Below, one piece after another: positions 1 through 5,385 of a stretch of 10,340 nucleotides of DNA. Numbering within the stretch: the stretch's first letter is position 1; every line of letters starts with the position of its first letter. The notes beneath the pieces were generated by a model. That model was not told where the DNA came from. It was given only the letters and a program-made list of their open reading frames with translations, and ran no database searches. A program made the position numbers and the translations under genes. The stretch covers positions 1 to 10,340 of the forward strand of contig JAUNBY010000077.1 in the NCBI GenBank assembly GCA_030526935.1. The letters run 5' to 3'. The stretch comes from Clostridia bacterium (GTDB lineage Bacteria; Bacillota; Clostridia; Christensenellales; Aristaeellaceae).

Positions 1-839
1 ACGGCGTGGAACTGTCGGCTCACGCGCTGTGCGCGCAGGATCATCTTCCCTATCAGGGGAAGCAGTTCAGCAACGGGGAATACGCGAAATTGCAGGCGCG
101 GCTCAAGCGTCCCATAGGCATGTGGAACTGCAGGCACATGGCGACGCCCATATTGCTGGGGATTTCTCAACCGGCGTATACCCCGGAGCAATTGAGGCGG
201 TTCGAGGAAAACAGCCGCGAGAAGATAGAGATAGACGGCGTGAGCAAGACGCGATACGAATGGTCGCAGGAACAGCGCAAAATCGAGACGGCCATACGCT
301 GGCAAAAGGACGCCGCGAACCTCGCCAGAGCCTCGGGGGACGACCCGCTGAGGCGCGAATGCCAGGACAATGTTCGAAGGCTCAACAGGGTCTATGACAG
401 GGTTACGGATAAGGCGGGGCTGAGGGCTGAAAAGGAGAGGATGAGGGTTGACGCGGCTGGCGCAAATGCCCGCGTAAACTTGCAAAATCCTCGAAAATTT
501 GATACAATAGAGCTGGAAGACATACAGATATACCGTAGTTTGGGCGCGAAGGCCATGAACTACGAAGTTAAGGACTTAAAAACAGGCGAGAAATTTAAGC
601 TCGTTGAAGGTACACGGATACGTAACGTTGAAGTGTTTGCTGGGAAGGGCGCAAAAACGGAGTATAGAGACGGATGGAAGTATGCGAATAAGCACGGAGG
701 CAAACCTGAAGACTGGCAACACGTAAAGGGCTTTGGAACTCTTGAAACCGACGACGGAGACAGGCAAGCTGAAATTCACTGGTCGCGTTGTGATGGCATC
801 GGTAATTTTGAGCATTTTATAAAGAGGTGGATCGATTGA
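1..839 (+). CDS. Phage minor capsid protein (Phage_min_cap2 type), C-terminal part, with a distinct C-terminal effector-like domain; 5' end outside window
   Basis: The frame is open at the left edge; the first complete codon is at base 3 and the stop is TGA 837-839. Residue numbers here count from the GTG at base 6, which is not the true start. Residues 1-150 match the end of the Phage_min_cap2 family: an ELSAHALCAQDHLPYQG segment, the NCRH motif (41-44), the AYTPEQL segment and a charged helix with YEWSQEQRKIETAIR (84-98). These proteins are encoded just after the portal and become part of the head near the portal. Residues about 155-277 are a separate domain, with EVFAGKG (209-215), WQHVKG (237-242), AEIHW (255-259) and a final FIKRWID. 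I recall this kind of tail only on phage head proteins and cannot name its family. It is encoded by DNA of about 45% G+C, whereas the capsid part is about 60%. By analogy with MuF-fused phage toxins it may be a toxin; that is inference. The family call for the capsid part is firm. Confidence 0.85.
   Translation, partial: GVELSAHALCAQDHLPYQGKQFSNGEYAKLQARLKRPIGMWNCRHMATPILLGISQPAYTPEQLRRFEENSREKIEIDGVSKTRYEWSQEQRKIETAIRWQKDAANLARASGDDPLRRECQDNVRRLNRVYDRVTDKAGLRAEKERMRVDAAGANARVNLQNPRKFDTIELEDIQIYRSLGAKAMNYEVKDLKTGEKFKLVEGTRIRNVEVFAGKGAKTEYRDGWKYANKHGGKPEDWQHVKGFGTLETDDGDRQAEIHWSRCDGIGNFEHFIKRWID
480..508 (+). promoter_or_regulatory. Candidate sigma-A promoter with extended -10, inside the minor capsid gene
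   Basis: TTGCAA (480-485) is followed after exactly 17 bases by TACAAT (503-508). A TG at 500-501 makes an extended -10, and the spacer is AT-rich. The -10 has 5 of 6 consensus bases and the -35 has 4 of 6. It lies over the codons of residues 159-168, the linker between the capsid part and the C-terminal domain. A transcript from about base 515 would cover the rest of that domain, the SH3-like gene and the YjcQ-like gene, and would stop at the terminator at 1382-1413. It could therefore express the putative immunity gene outside the late phase. A chance match in AT-rich coding DNA remains possible. Confidence 0.4.
823..830 (+). promoter_or_regulatory. Ribosome binding site that sets the TTG start at 836
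   Basis: AGAGGTGG, containing GAGGTG at 824-829, lies 5-6 bases before TTG 836-838. It is the strongest Shine-Dalgarno match in this part of the window. It supports the non-ATG start that overlaps the stop codon of the preceding gene. Confidence 0.7.
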
Positions 840-1003
840 GAGCACGTTATTTGGGAGAACCGCTTGTTGCGCTTGAGCAAGGGAAAATATACGACGTTAT
901 TAGCGTCGAAAAGGGGTGGCTCAGAATCATGACCGAAATTGGTGATGATTATTTGTTCCCGCCAAATCTCTTTGAGGTCATTGACGACGATAAAGCGCTC
1001 TGA
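836..1003 (+). CDS. Small SH3-like phage protein, probable immunity partner of the upstream C-terminal domain
   Basis: This gene encodes 55 residues. It starts at TTG 836, sharing two bases with the upstream TGA (TTGA), and ends at TGA 1001-1003. The strong Shine-Dalgarno sequence at 823-830 fixes the start and makes translational coupling likely. The protein reads like one small barrel: RARYLGEPLVALEQGKIYDV, then VEKGWLRIM, a GDDYLFPP turn and a final LFEVID. I recognise this pattern from small proteins encoded next to phage head genes in Firmicutes, usually labelled hypothetical, with an SH3-like beta fold. There is no signal peptide or membrane segment, so it should be cytoplasmic. G+C is about 45%, the same as the C-terminal domain upstream and unlike the capsid genes, so the two probably arrived together. 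An immunity role is inferred from position, coupling and shared composition only; a small accessory regulator is the alternative. Confidence 0.75.
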   Translation: MRARYLGEPLVALEQGKIYDVISVEKGWLRIMTEIGDDYLFPPNLFEVIDDDKAL

Positions 1004-1043
1004 GAAGGCGCGATAGCCGGTTAGCAGTTGAAAGGATGATTTC

Positions 1044-1364
1044 ATGGATAATTTCAAGGCCGTGTATAAAATCCTGACCGTGTTGGAAAAAGCCATGGAT
1101 CTTCCTGAATTTGACACGGGGCAGATCGGGGCGGAGGTTCTGGGCGTATCGTCTCAGCGCTGGGGACGGTATATCGAAATGATGGCCGACGTGGGTTATA
1201 TTAAAGGGGTCAGCGTAAGCGAATATATCGACGGAAGCCTGTTCGTCGACGTGCGAAATATTCGCATCACCCTGAAAGGGCTGGAGTACTTACAGGAAAA
1301 CGCGATCATGCGCAAGATATATAATATGACCAAAGGAATCAAGGACATCGTACCCGGAATGTGA
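1044..1364 (+). CDS. YjcQ-family winged-helix protein
   Basis: This gene encodes 106 residues from ATG 1044, with AAAGGA at 1031-1036 as a well-spaced ribosome binding site. The family pattern is clear: an N-terminal KAVYKILTVLEKAMDLPEFD segment (residues 5-24), a central helix pair with SSQRWGRYIEMM, GYIKGVSV, and a strand-helix ending RITLKGLEYLQEN (74-86). YjcQ-like proteins (named after a Bacillus subtilis protein) are small proteins with a winged helix-turn-helix fold that often occur in phages and prophages. Their function is not established; DNA binding is suggested by fold alone. It sits between head genes without an evident structural role, and an intrinsic terminator follows 18 bases after its stop. 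That makes it look like accessory cargo rather than a virion part. G+C is intermediate (about 55% on one counted line). It could regulate the cassette, but no operator was recognised. Confidence 0.8.
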   Translation: MDNFKAVYKILTVLEKAMDLPEFDTGQIGAEVLGVSSQRWGRYIEMMADVGYIKGVSVSEYIDGSLFVDVRNIRITLKGLEYLQENAIMRKIYNMTKGIKDIVPGM

Positions 1365-1381
1365 CCATTATCCACGCGTAT

Positions 1382-1413
1382 AAAGCCGCCAGGCGAAAGC
1401 AGGGCGGTTTTTT
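1382..1413 (+). terminator. Intrinsic (Rho-independent) terminator after the YjcQ-like gene
   Basis: The left arm AAAGCCGCC (1382-1390) pairs with GGCGGTTTT (1403-1411), with one G-U pair. Inside, GC (1393-1394) pairs with GC (1399-1400) around a GAAA tetraloop, flanked by two AG/AG mismatches. The right arm runs into TTTTTT (1408-1413) and then AA. This is a textbook terminator shape. It stands between the cargo genes and the scaffold gene, so late transcription must read through it or restart downstream. No convincing promoter was found in 1414-1513, which favours read-through or antitermination. Confidence 0.8.
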
Positions 1414-1513
1414 AATACCCATTTGTCCGGAACGACGAGAAACTATCAAGGCCGGGCGGAAAGGCACCGCGAGAAAAAACTGAAGGCCGATGTGACGACG
1501 AAAGGAGACGGCG

Positions 1514-2131
1514 ATGAAACGAGAGGACATAGCGAAGTTGTTCGAAGGGGCTACGGATGAGCAGATAAAGGCTCTGCTGGACATCAACTCGGCGGACATA
1601 ACGCGGGCGCTTGAAAAGCGCAAGAGCGAGGTGGACAATTTGCGCGAAGAGCTGAGCGCGGCTAAAGAGGCGCTCGGGCAGCATAAGGCCATCATAGAGC
1701 GGCTGGAAGGCGACGCGGGCGACGCGTCGAAGCTGCGAGATGAGATAGAGCGCTACCGGCAGGCCGAGGCCGAAAGGGTGGAGGCCGAAAAGCTGGCCCG
1801 CGAGAGGGCCGAACTGGAAGCGCGGTTCGACGCGGTTTCAGGCGAGCGCAAGTACATACACGATATAGTGCGCAAGGGCGTAATCGAGGACTTCGCCAGG
1901 GCGCTTGCCGATAAGGACAACCGGGGCAAGTCGGACGCGGAGATATTCGAGGCGCTCACCCGCGACAAGGGCTATTTCGCGAGCCAGAACCCGCCGCCTG
2001 ATATGGGCGGCATAGGAAATACGGTCGCCCTGGCGGACAGGGAGAAATTCGGCAAGATGAGCCTGTACGAGCAATTCGTGTTCGCGAACGAGCATCCGGA
2101 GCAGGCCAAAGCATTTTTAAACAAGGAGTGA
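1514..2131 (+). CDS. Phage scaffolding protein (Phage_GP20 / minor structural protein Gp20 family)
   Basis: The protein has 205 residues. ATG 1514 is preceded by AAAGGAG at 1501-1507. Scaffold proteins bind the major capsid protein, guide procapsid assembly and leave before or during DNA packaging. Residues 1-30 hold a short helical start (EDIAKLFEGATDEQIKALLD). Residues about 33-115 form a long, highly charged coiled coil rich in Glu, Lys, Arg and Ala. A second helical region follows, with VRKGVIEDFARALA and a GYFASQNPPPDMGG segment (about 153-166) typical of this family. The C-terminus is a short helix, MSLYEQFVFANEHPEQ, in the place where scaffold proteins usually contact the coat protein. 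Length and position directly before the capsid gene fit the family. The gap to the next start is only 5 bases, so the two are surely cotranscribed. No protease domain is present, so any proteolytic maturation would need a separate enzyme. Confidence 0.9.
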   Translation: MKREDIAKLFEGATDEQIKALLDINSADITRALEKRKSEVDNLREELSAAKEALGQHKAIIERLEGDAGDASKLRDEIERYRQAEAERVEAEKLARERAELEARFDAVSGERKYIHDIVRKGVIEDFARALADKDNRGKSDAEIFEALTRDKGYFASQNPPPDMGGIGNTVALADREKFGKMSLYEQFVFANEHPEQAKAFLNKE

Positions 2132-2136
2132 TATAG

Positions 2137-3171
2137 ATGCCTCAATTCGATTCCAAGATCTTCAACGCCGAGGTATTCGGCAGGTATTTAGAGCGCATAC
2201 CGCGCGTTAAGCAGAACAAGCTTCTGGAAGCGGGGGTTATGAGAACCCGCGGAGAACTCAAGACCATGCTGGCCGACCAGACCGGCGGCAACTACATAAC
2301 CGTGCCCATGCTGGGGCTGATAGACGGCGAGCCGCTTAACTACGACGGCGCGACCGACGTTACCGCCACGTCGACCAGGACGTATTCCCAGTCCATGGTG
2401 GTAACGGGACGCATGAAGGCCTGGCAGGAAAAGGACTTCTCCGCCGACATCACCGGCACTGACTTCATGGACAATGTGGCCGCGCAGGTGGCCGCCTACT
2501 GGGACGACGTGGATCAGGATACGCTGTTGTCGATACTCAAGGGCATATTCTCCATGACGGGGGCGGGCAACCTCGCCTTCGTGAACGGCCACACGCTGGA
2601 CATAAGCGCCGAGACCGAGCCGGTCGTGGGGCCGACGACGCTCAACACGGCCATTCAGAAGGCGGCGGGCGACAACAAGGGCATATTCAAGCTGGTGATA
2701 TGTCACAGCGCGGTAGCCACGAACCTTGAAAACCTGTCAGCCGTCGAGTACCTCAAGTACACCGACAAGAAGGGCGTGGAGCGTGCGCTTGGCATGGCCA
2801 CGTGGAACGGGCGGCTGTTGCTTATAGACGACAGCGTGCCAAGCGAAGCCGCGGAAAGCGACACCATCTACACCAGCTACATACTCGGCGACGGCGCGTT
2901 TGACTACTGCGACTGCGGAGCCAAGGTGCCAAACGAGATGTGGCGCGACCCCAAGACCGCCGGTGGCGTGGAGGTGCTCATAACCCGCCAGCGCAAGCTC
3001 TTCGCCCCAAGGGGCATAAGCTTCACCAAGGCGAGCATGACAAGCCTGTCGCCCACCGGGGCGGAACTGGAAACGGGCGCCAACTGGACGCTGGTTCACG
3101 ACGACCAGAGTTCCAAGAGCTACATCAACCACAAGGCCATACCCATAGCGCGGATATTGTCCAAGGGGTAG
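2137..3171 (+). CDS. Phage major capsid protein
   Basis: The protein has 344 residues. ATG 2137 has AAGGAG at 2123-2128 as ribosome binding site, overlapping the end of the scaffold gene. It forms the icosahedral shell; an HK97-like fold is expected from known phage coat proteins, not demonstrated here. Visible features are an N-terminal arm (PQFDSKIFNAEVFGRYLERI), a GGNYITVPM strand followed by the GEPLNYDGATDV loop (about 48-72), a spine-helix-like region with DFMDNVAAQVAAYWDDVDQD (about 110-129), and a late segment where RKLFAPRGISF and KASMTSLSPTGAELE precede the C-terminal strand. Such DNYITVP-like and SPTDAELE-like patterns recur in coat proteins of A118-like Firmicutes phages. Isoleucine codons are 15 ATA, 4 ATC and 1 ATT. 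Position after the Gp20 scaffold makes the assignment firm. Confidence 0.9.
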   Translation: MPQFDSKIFNAEVFGRYLERIPRVKQNKLLEAGVMRTRGELKTMLADQTGGNYITVPMLGLIDGEPLNYDGATDVTATSTRTYSQSMVVTGRMKAWQEKDFSADITGTDFMDNVAAQVAAYWDDVDQDTLLSILKGIFSMTGAGNLAFVNGHTLDISAETEPVVGPTTLNTAIQKAAGDNKGIFKLVICHSAVATNLENLSAVEYLKYTDKKGVERALGMATWNGRLLLIDDSVPSEAAESDTIYTSYILGDGAFDYCDCGAKVPNEMWRDPKTAGGVEVLITRQRKLFAPRGISFTKASMTSLSPTGAELETGANWTLVHDDQSSKSYINHKAIPIARILSKG

Positions 3172-3185
3172 GGGCGCGGGCGGAG

Positions 3186-3206
3186 CGGGCGGATAATATC
3201 CGCCCG
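3186..3206 (+). promoter_or_regulatory. Perfect intercistronic hairpin after the major capsid gene
   Basis: CGGGCGGAT (3186-3194) and ATCCGCCCG (3198-3206) are perfect reverse complements around the three-base loop AAT. The stem has nine pairs, seven of them G-C. No U-run follows, so it should not act as an efficient intrinsic terminator. It sits 14 bases after the capsid stop and just before the ribosome binding site of the connector gene. A likely job is to protect the 3' end of the abundant scaffold-capsid message and lower expression of the neck genes. Confidence 0.65.
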
Positions 3207-3229
3207 TATAACTGATATCGGAGGTAGCG

Positions 3230-3589
3230 ATGTATCTGACATATGAGCAATATCAGGGCATGGGAGGGCAGCTCGCTCAGTCCGCCTATGAGCGCAAGGA
3301 ACACAGGGCGAGGGGCTATGTAGACCGCGCGACGCATGGCCGTCTGAAGGGCGAAGAGGACGCGCGGGAGGCGGTAAAGCGGCTCATGTACGAACTGGTG
3401 GAAATGGACGCCGCGCGCGCCGGGACGGGCGGCAGGGACGTAACGAGCGAGTCGAACGACGGCATAAGCGTGAGCTACAGCGAGAAGGACGACTACGAAA
3501 GCCGCCGGTGGGCGCTGATAGAGGACTATCTGTCGGAAGAGGCGACGGCGGCGGGCGTGCCTTTGTTGTACGCGGGGGCGGAGGCGTGA
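3230..3589 (+). CDS. Phage head-tail connector protein
   Basis: The protein has 119 residues from ATG 3230, preceded by GGAGGT (3220-3225). The N-terminal YLTYEQYQGMGG, followed by an AYERKEHRARGYVDRATHGRL helix-turn (about 19-39, given as pattern), is typical of the small all-helical connector proteins of the HK97 gp6 / SPP1 gp15 group. These form a ring under the portal after packaging and begin the neck. A polar linker (GTGGRDVTSESNDGISVSYS, about 66-85) separates the helical half from a final helix (WALIEDYLSEE). This matches the usual layout and size. The stop overlaps the GTG start of the next gene by four bases (GTGA), which implies translational coupling. The exact subfamily is not certain, but the role follows from position between the capsid gene and the minor capsid genes. 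Confidence 0.8.
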   Translation: MYLTYEQYQGMGGQLAQSAYERKEHRARGYVDRATHGRLKGEEDAREAVKRLMYELVEMDAARAGTGGRDVTSESNDGISVSYSEKDDYESRRWALIEDYLSEEATAAGVPLLYAGAEA

Positions 3590-4008
3590 TACCGTTCGCG
3601 GGGCAGACCGTGACCGTGTACAACCGCCGCGAGGTAAAGCAGGCCGACGAGCGCACGCGCGTAGCCTGGGTCAGGCGGCGGCTCGACGGCTGCTATTGGG
3701 CAAGGCGAGCGTTGCGCGCGGTCGAGGACGGCCACGCGCGGGTTAATTATACGCTGATATGCAAAATTCCCGAATCCCCCGATTACCTGCCCCCCGACCG
3801 GTGGGACGCGCTTGAGGACGTAAGAGGGCTATGGACGCTGGCAGCGGGGGATATCATAGTACTCGGCGCGGTGAACGACGAGATAGACGGCGACAATACC
3901 ATTAACGACATGCTGGCCAAATACGAAAGGCGCGGGATAATGAGGGTGACGGCGGTACAGGACAGATGCGCGGGGCGTCTGGGGCATTATCTGGCGCAGG
4001 GGGTGTAA
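3586..4008 (+). CDS. Minor capsid protein (Minor_capsid_1 type), probable head-closure protein
   Basis: The predicted protein has 140 residues from GTG 3586, giving (M)IPFAGQTVTVYNRREV, the usual start of this family. The same frame is open further upstream, but that part reads as low-complexity Gly/Arg antisense-like sequence and overlaps the connector gene, so it was excluded. GGAGG lies only one base upstream, so initiation probably depends on the four-base overlap with the connector gene. Inside are a conserved GCYWARRAL segment (about 28-36) and an IVLGAVNDEIDG segment. Proteins of this type sit after the connector and are thought to close the head and offer the surface to which the tail docks. 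The protein is mainly beta with no membrane segment. Family assignment rests on remembered sequence pattern and on order. Confidence 0.75.
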   Translation: MIPFAGQTVTVYNRREVKQADERTRVAWVRRRLDGCYWARRALRAVEDGHARVNYTLICKIPESPDYLPPDRWDALEDVRGLWTLAAGDIIVLGAVNDEIDGDNTINDMLAKYERRGIMRVTAVQDRCAGRLGHYLAQGV

Positions 4009-4011
4009 AGG

Positions 4012-4458
4012 GTGCAAATACGCGTGACGAGCGAGGTACGCATAGACGTAAGCCGCATAGTTGGCGCGGTGAACAACGACAGGTTCTGGACGTTCGCCGC
4101 CAGCGAGTGGCACAGGCTGTATACGCCTTACGTGCCGATGGACACGGGAACCATGTCGCAGCAGGTGGTAATACAGCCCAAGACCATAATCCACACCGCG
4201 CCCTACGCGCATTACCAGTATGCCGGGGCGGTGTACGGCCCGAGCTTCCCCATAGTGCAGGGCGGGGTTGCGGTGGGCTTTTTCTCGCCGCGCGGCAAGG
4301 CGAAAAGGCCAACCGGCGCCAGTCTCAGTTACAGGAAAAGCCGCCATCCTCTCGCCAGCGCGCAGTGGGACAAGGCGGCCATACCCGCGCAAATGCCGCT
4401 GCTTATAAGGTCCCTGCAGGCGTATGTGGATGGAGGTGGGCTGAACCTTGGCGGATGA
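4012..4458 (+). CDS. Minor capsid protein (Minor_capsid_2 type), neck / tail-joining protein
   Basis: The protein has 148 residues from GTG 4012, three bases after the preceding stop. It shows the hallmark stretch FAASEWHRLYTPYVPMDTGT (about 28-47), then APYAHYQYAG (about 64-73) and a late SRHPLASAQWDKA segment (about 109-121). This combination is diagnostic of the family of minor capsid proteins found in A118-like phages, which resemble HK97 gp10-type neck proteins. The short gap to the gene before and the overlap with the gene after (11 bases) place it inside one translationally coupled neck operon. No better start exists nearby, because the upstream in-frame sequence is cut by a stop. Function as a neck protein is inferred from family and order. 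Confidence 0.85.
   Translation: MQIRVTSEVRIDVSRIVGAVNNDRFWTFAASEWHRLYTPYVPMDTGTMSQQVVIQPKTIIHTAPYAHYQYAGAVYGPSFPIVQGGVAVGFFSPRGKAKRPTGASLSYRKSRHPLASAQWDKAAIPAQMPLLIRSLQAYVDGGGLNLGG
4432..4438 (+). promoter_or_regulatory. Ribosome binding site that sets the TTG start at 4448
   Basis: GGAGGTG (4432-4438) lies nine bases before TTG 4448-4450, inside the end of the preceding gene. There is no ATG in a suitable place in this frame, so this strong site decides the start. Confidence 0.7.
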
Positions 4459-4888
4459 TTTCAGACCCCGCGCCATATGGGAGTGGCTGACTGACTGCCC
4501 TCACATAAAGGATTTATACTTCAGCTTTGGCGAGATAGCCGACGGGAACACGGTATTGGTGCCGCTGACGGCGTATAAGGACAGGGCGGTTACGGAGTTT
4601 ATAGACGGCTCGTCCATCCGCGAGTGCGATTTCGCGCTGGTCAGGTTCGAGGCGATGACGACCGAGCCAAACGACGCGGGGAACCTCGCGGCGCAGTTCG
4701 ACGTGGAGAGCCTGGCCGCGTGGATAGACGAGCAGGGAAAGGCGGGAAACTTTCCAGAGTTCCCGCCAAGTTGCAAGATACAAAAATTGTACGCGCTGCC
4801 CACCGAGACGGGCTTTCTCGCGGCGCAGGACGAAAGCGGCGCGAGATATATGCTGCAATTTCGAATCGAATACTATTATGAGGAGTGA
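4448..4888 (+). CDS. Minor capsid protein (Minor_capsid_3 type), probable tail-terminator / tail-completion protein
   Basis: The protein has 146 residues from TTG 4448, with a strong ribosome binding site at 4432-4438 and an 11-base overlap with the gene before. The order (connector, head closure, neck, this gene, tail tube) is where tail-terminator proteins are found; these cap the growing tail and join it to the head. Visible elements are IWEWLTDCPHIKDLYFSFG (about 10-28), a VPLTAYKDRAVTEFIDG segment that includes the start of a beta sheet, a DFALVRFEA strand, a helix DVESLAAWIDEQGKAGNFPE and a final MLQFRIEYYYEE. A mixed alpha/beta fold with a last edge strand fits tail terminators. The family name is from recalled pattern and is less certain than the role. 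The stop overlaps the ribosome binding site of the tail tube gene. Confidence 0.75.
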   Translation: MADDFRPRAIWEWLTDCPHIKDLYFSFGEIADGNTVLVPLTAYKDRAVTEFIDGSSIRECDFALVRFEAMTTEPNDAGNLAAQFDVESLAAWIDEQGKAGNFPEFPPSCKIQKLYALPTETGFLAAQDESGARYMLQFRIEYYYEE

Positions 4889-4893
4889 ATGTA

Positions 4894-5385
4894 ATGTCTA
4901 ATATAACATCGTTGACCATATGGGAGAAGCACAACACACGGATATTTCTGGACTTTGGAACCGCGGACACGCCCGACTGGGTTAAGCTGGGCAAGTCCAC
5001 GGTGTTCGACCTCGCGATGAACCCCGAAACCGAGACGTTCGACTTTATAGAGGACGAGACGCCCACGGACATACTCAAGCACTATAAGCCCTCCATGGCG
5101 CAGGAAGTGCTCATGGGCGAGGGCGACGACGCGTTTGACGCGCTGTTCGCCATGTACCACAAGCGCCCCGTAGGCGCGGACGCGGTTGTGCCCGTGATGA
5201 TAGTATATCCCAAGGCGGGCACGGGCGAAGGGACGTTCGTCGCCATGCGCGGCGAGGCTATGATAGCGTTCAACAATTTCAACACCGTAGACAGGAAGCT
5301 GAGCTTCGATATGAACTTCTCGGGGCTGGAAAATGGCACGGCCACATTCACCTCGGGATCTCCGACGTTCACCGCCGATGCTTAG
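4894..5385 (+). CDS. Phage tail tube (major tail) protein
   Basis: The protein has 163 residues from ATG 4894. AGGAG at 4881-4885 is spaced correctly for this ATG; an in-frame GTG at 4885 overlaps that site and is rejected. It is probably the subunit that polymerises around the tape measure to form the tail tube. The start (SNITSLTIWEKHNTRIFLDF) is followed by WVKLGKSTVFDLAMNPETET (about 30-49), the pattern seen in tail tube proteins of these phages, where the subunit is compared with a 'gkg' or 'gks' loop before a DFIEDE hairpin (about 51-56). The second half, with DALFAMYHKRPVG and PVMIVYPKAG, is a beta-rich half barrel, and the C-terminus (FSGLENGTATFTSGSPTFT) is a strand pair. The stop overlaps the start of the next gene by eight bases. 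Confidence 0.85.
   Translation: MSNITSLTIWEKHNTRIFLDFGTADTPDWVKLGKSTVFDLAMNPETETFDFIEDETPTDILKHYKPSMAQEVLMGEGDDAFDALFAMYHKRPVGADAVVPVMIVYPKAGTGEGTFVAMRGEAMIAFNNFNTVDRKLSFDMNFSGLENGTATFTSGSPTFTADA

Noticed and set aside
1423..1449. Possible promoter TTGTCC / TATCAA before the scaffold gene.
   Set aside because: The spacer is only 15 bases and both boxes match poorly, so it is not better than chance.
1456..1470. Small GCGG/CCGC hairpin followed by an A-rich stretch before the scaffold gene.
   Set aside because: Only four pairs with a seven-base loop; expected by chance at this G+C.
2188..2706. Antisense open frame of 172 codons opposite the major capsid gene.
   Set aside because: The forward strand encodes a clear capsid protein; the antisense product has no recognisable features.
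3186..3206. The hairpin after the capsid gene as an intrinsic terminator.
   Set aside because: It is followed by TATAACTG with no run of T, so termination should be inefficient; it was kept as a regulatory hairpin.
3966..4490. Forward open frame of 174 codons overlapping the neck gene in another frame.
   Set aside because: The product is Arg/Gly/His-rich without family pattern, while the overlapping frame has the PYVPMDTG and HPLASAQWDKA signatures.
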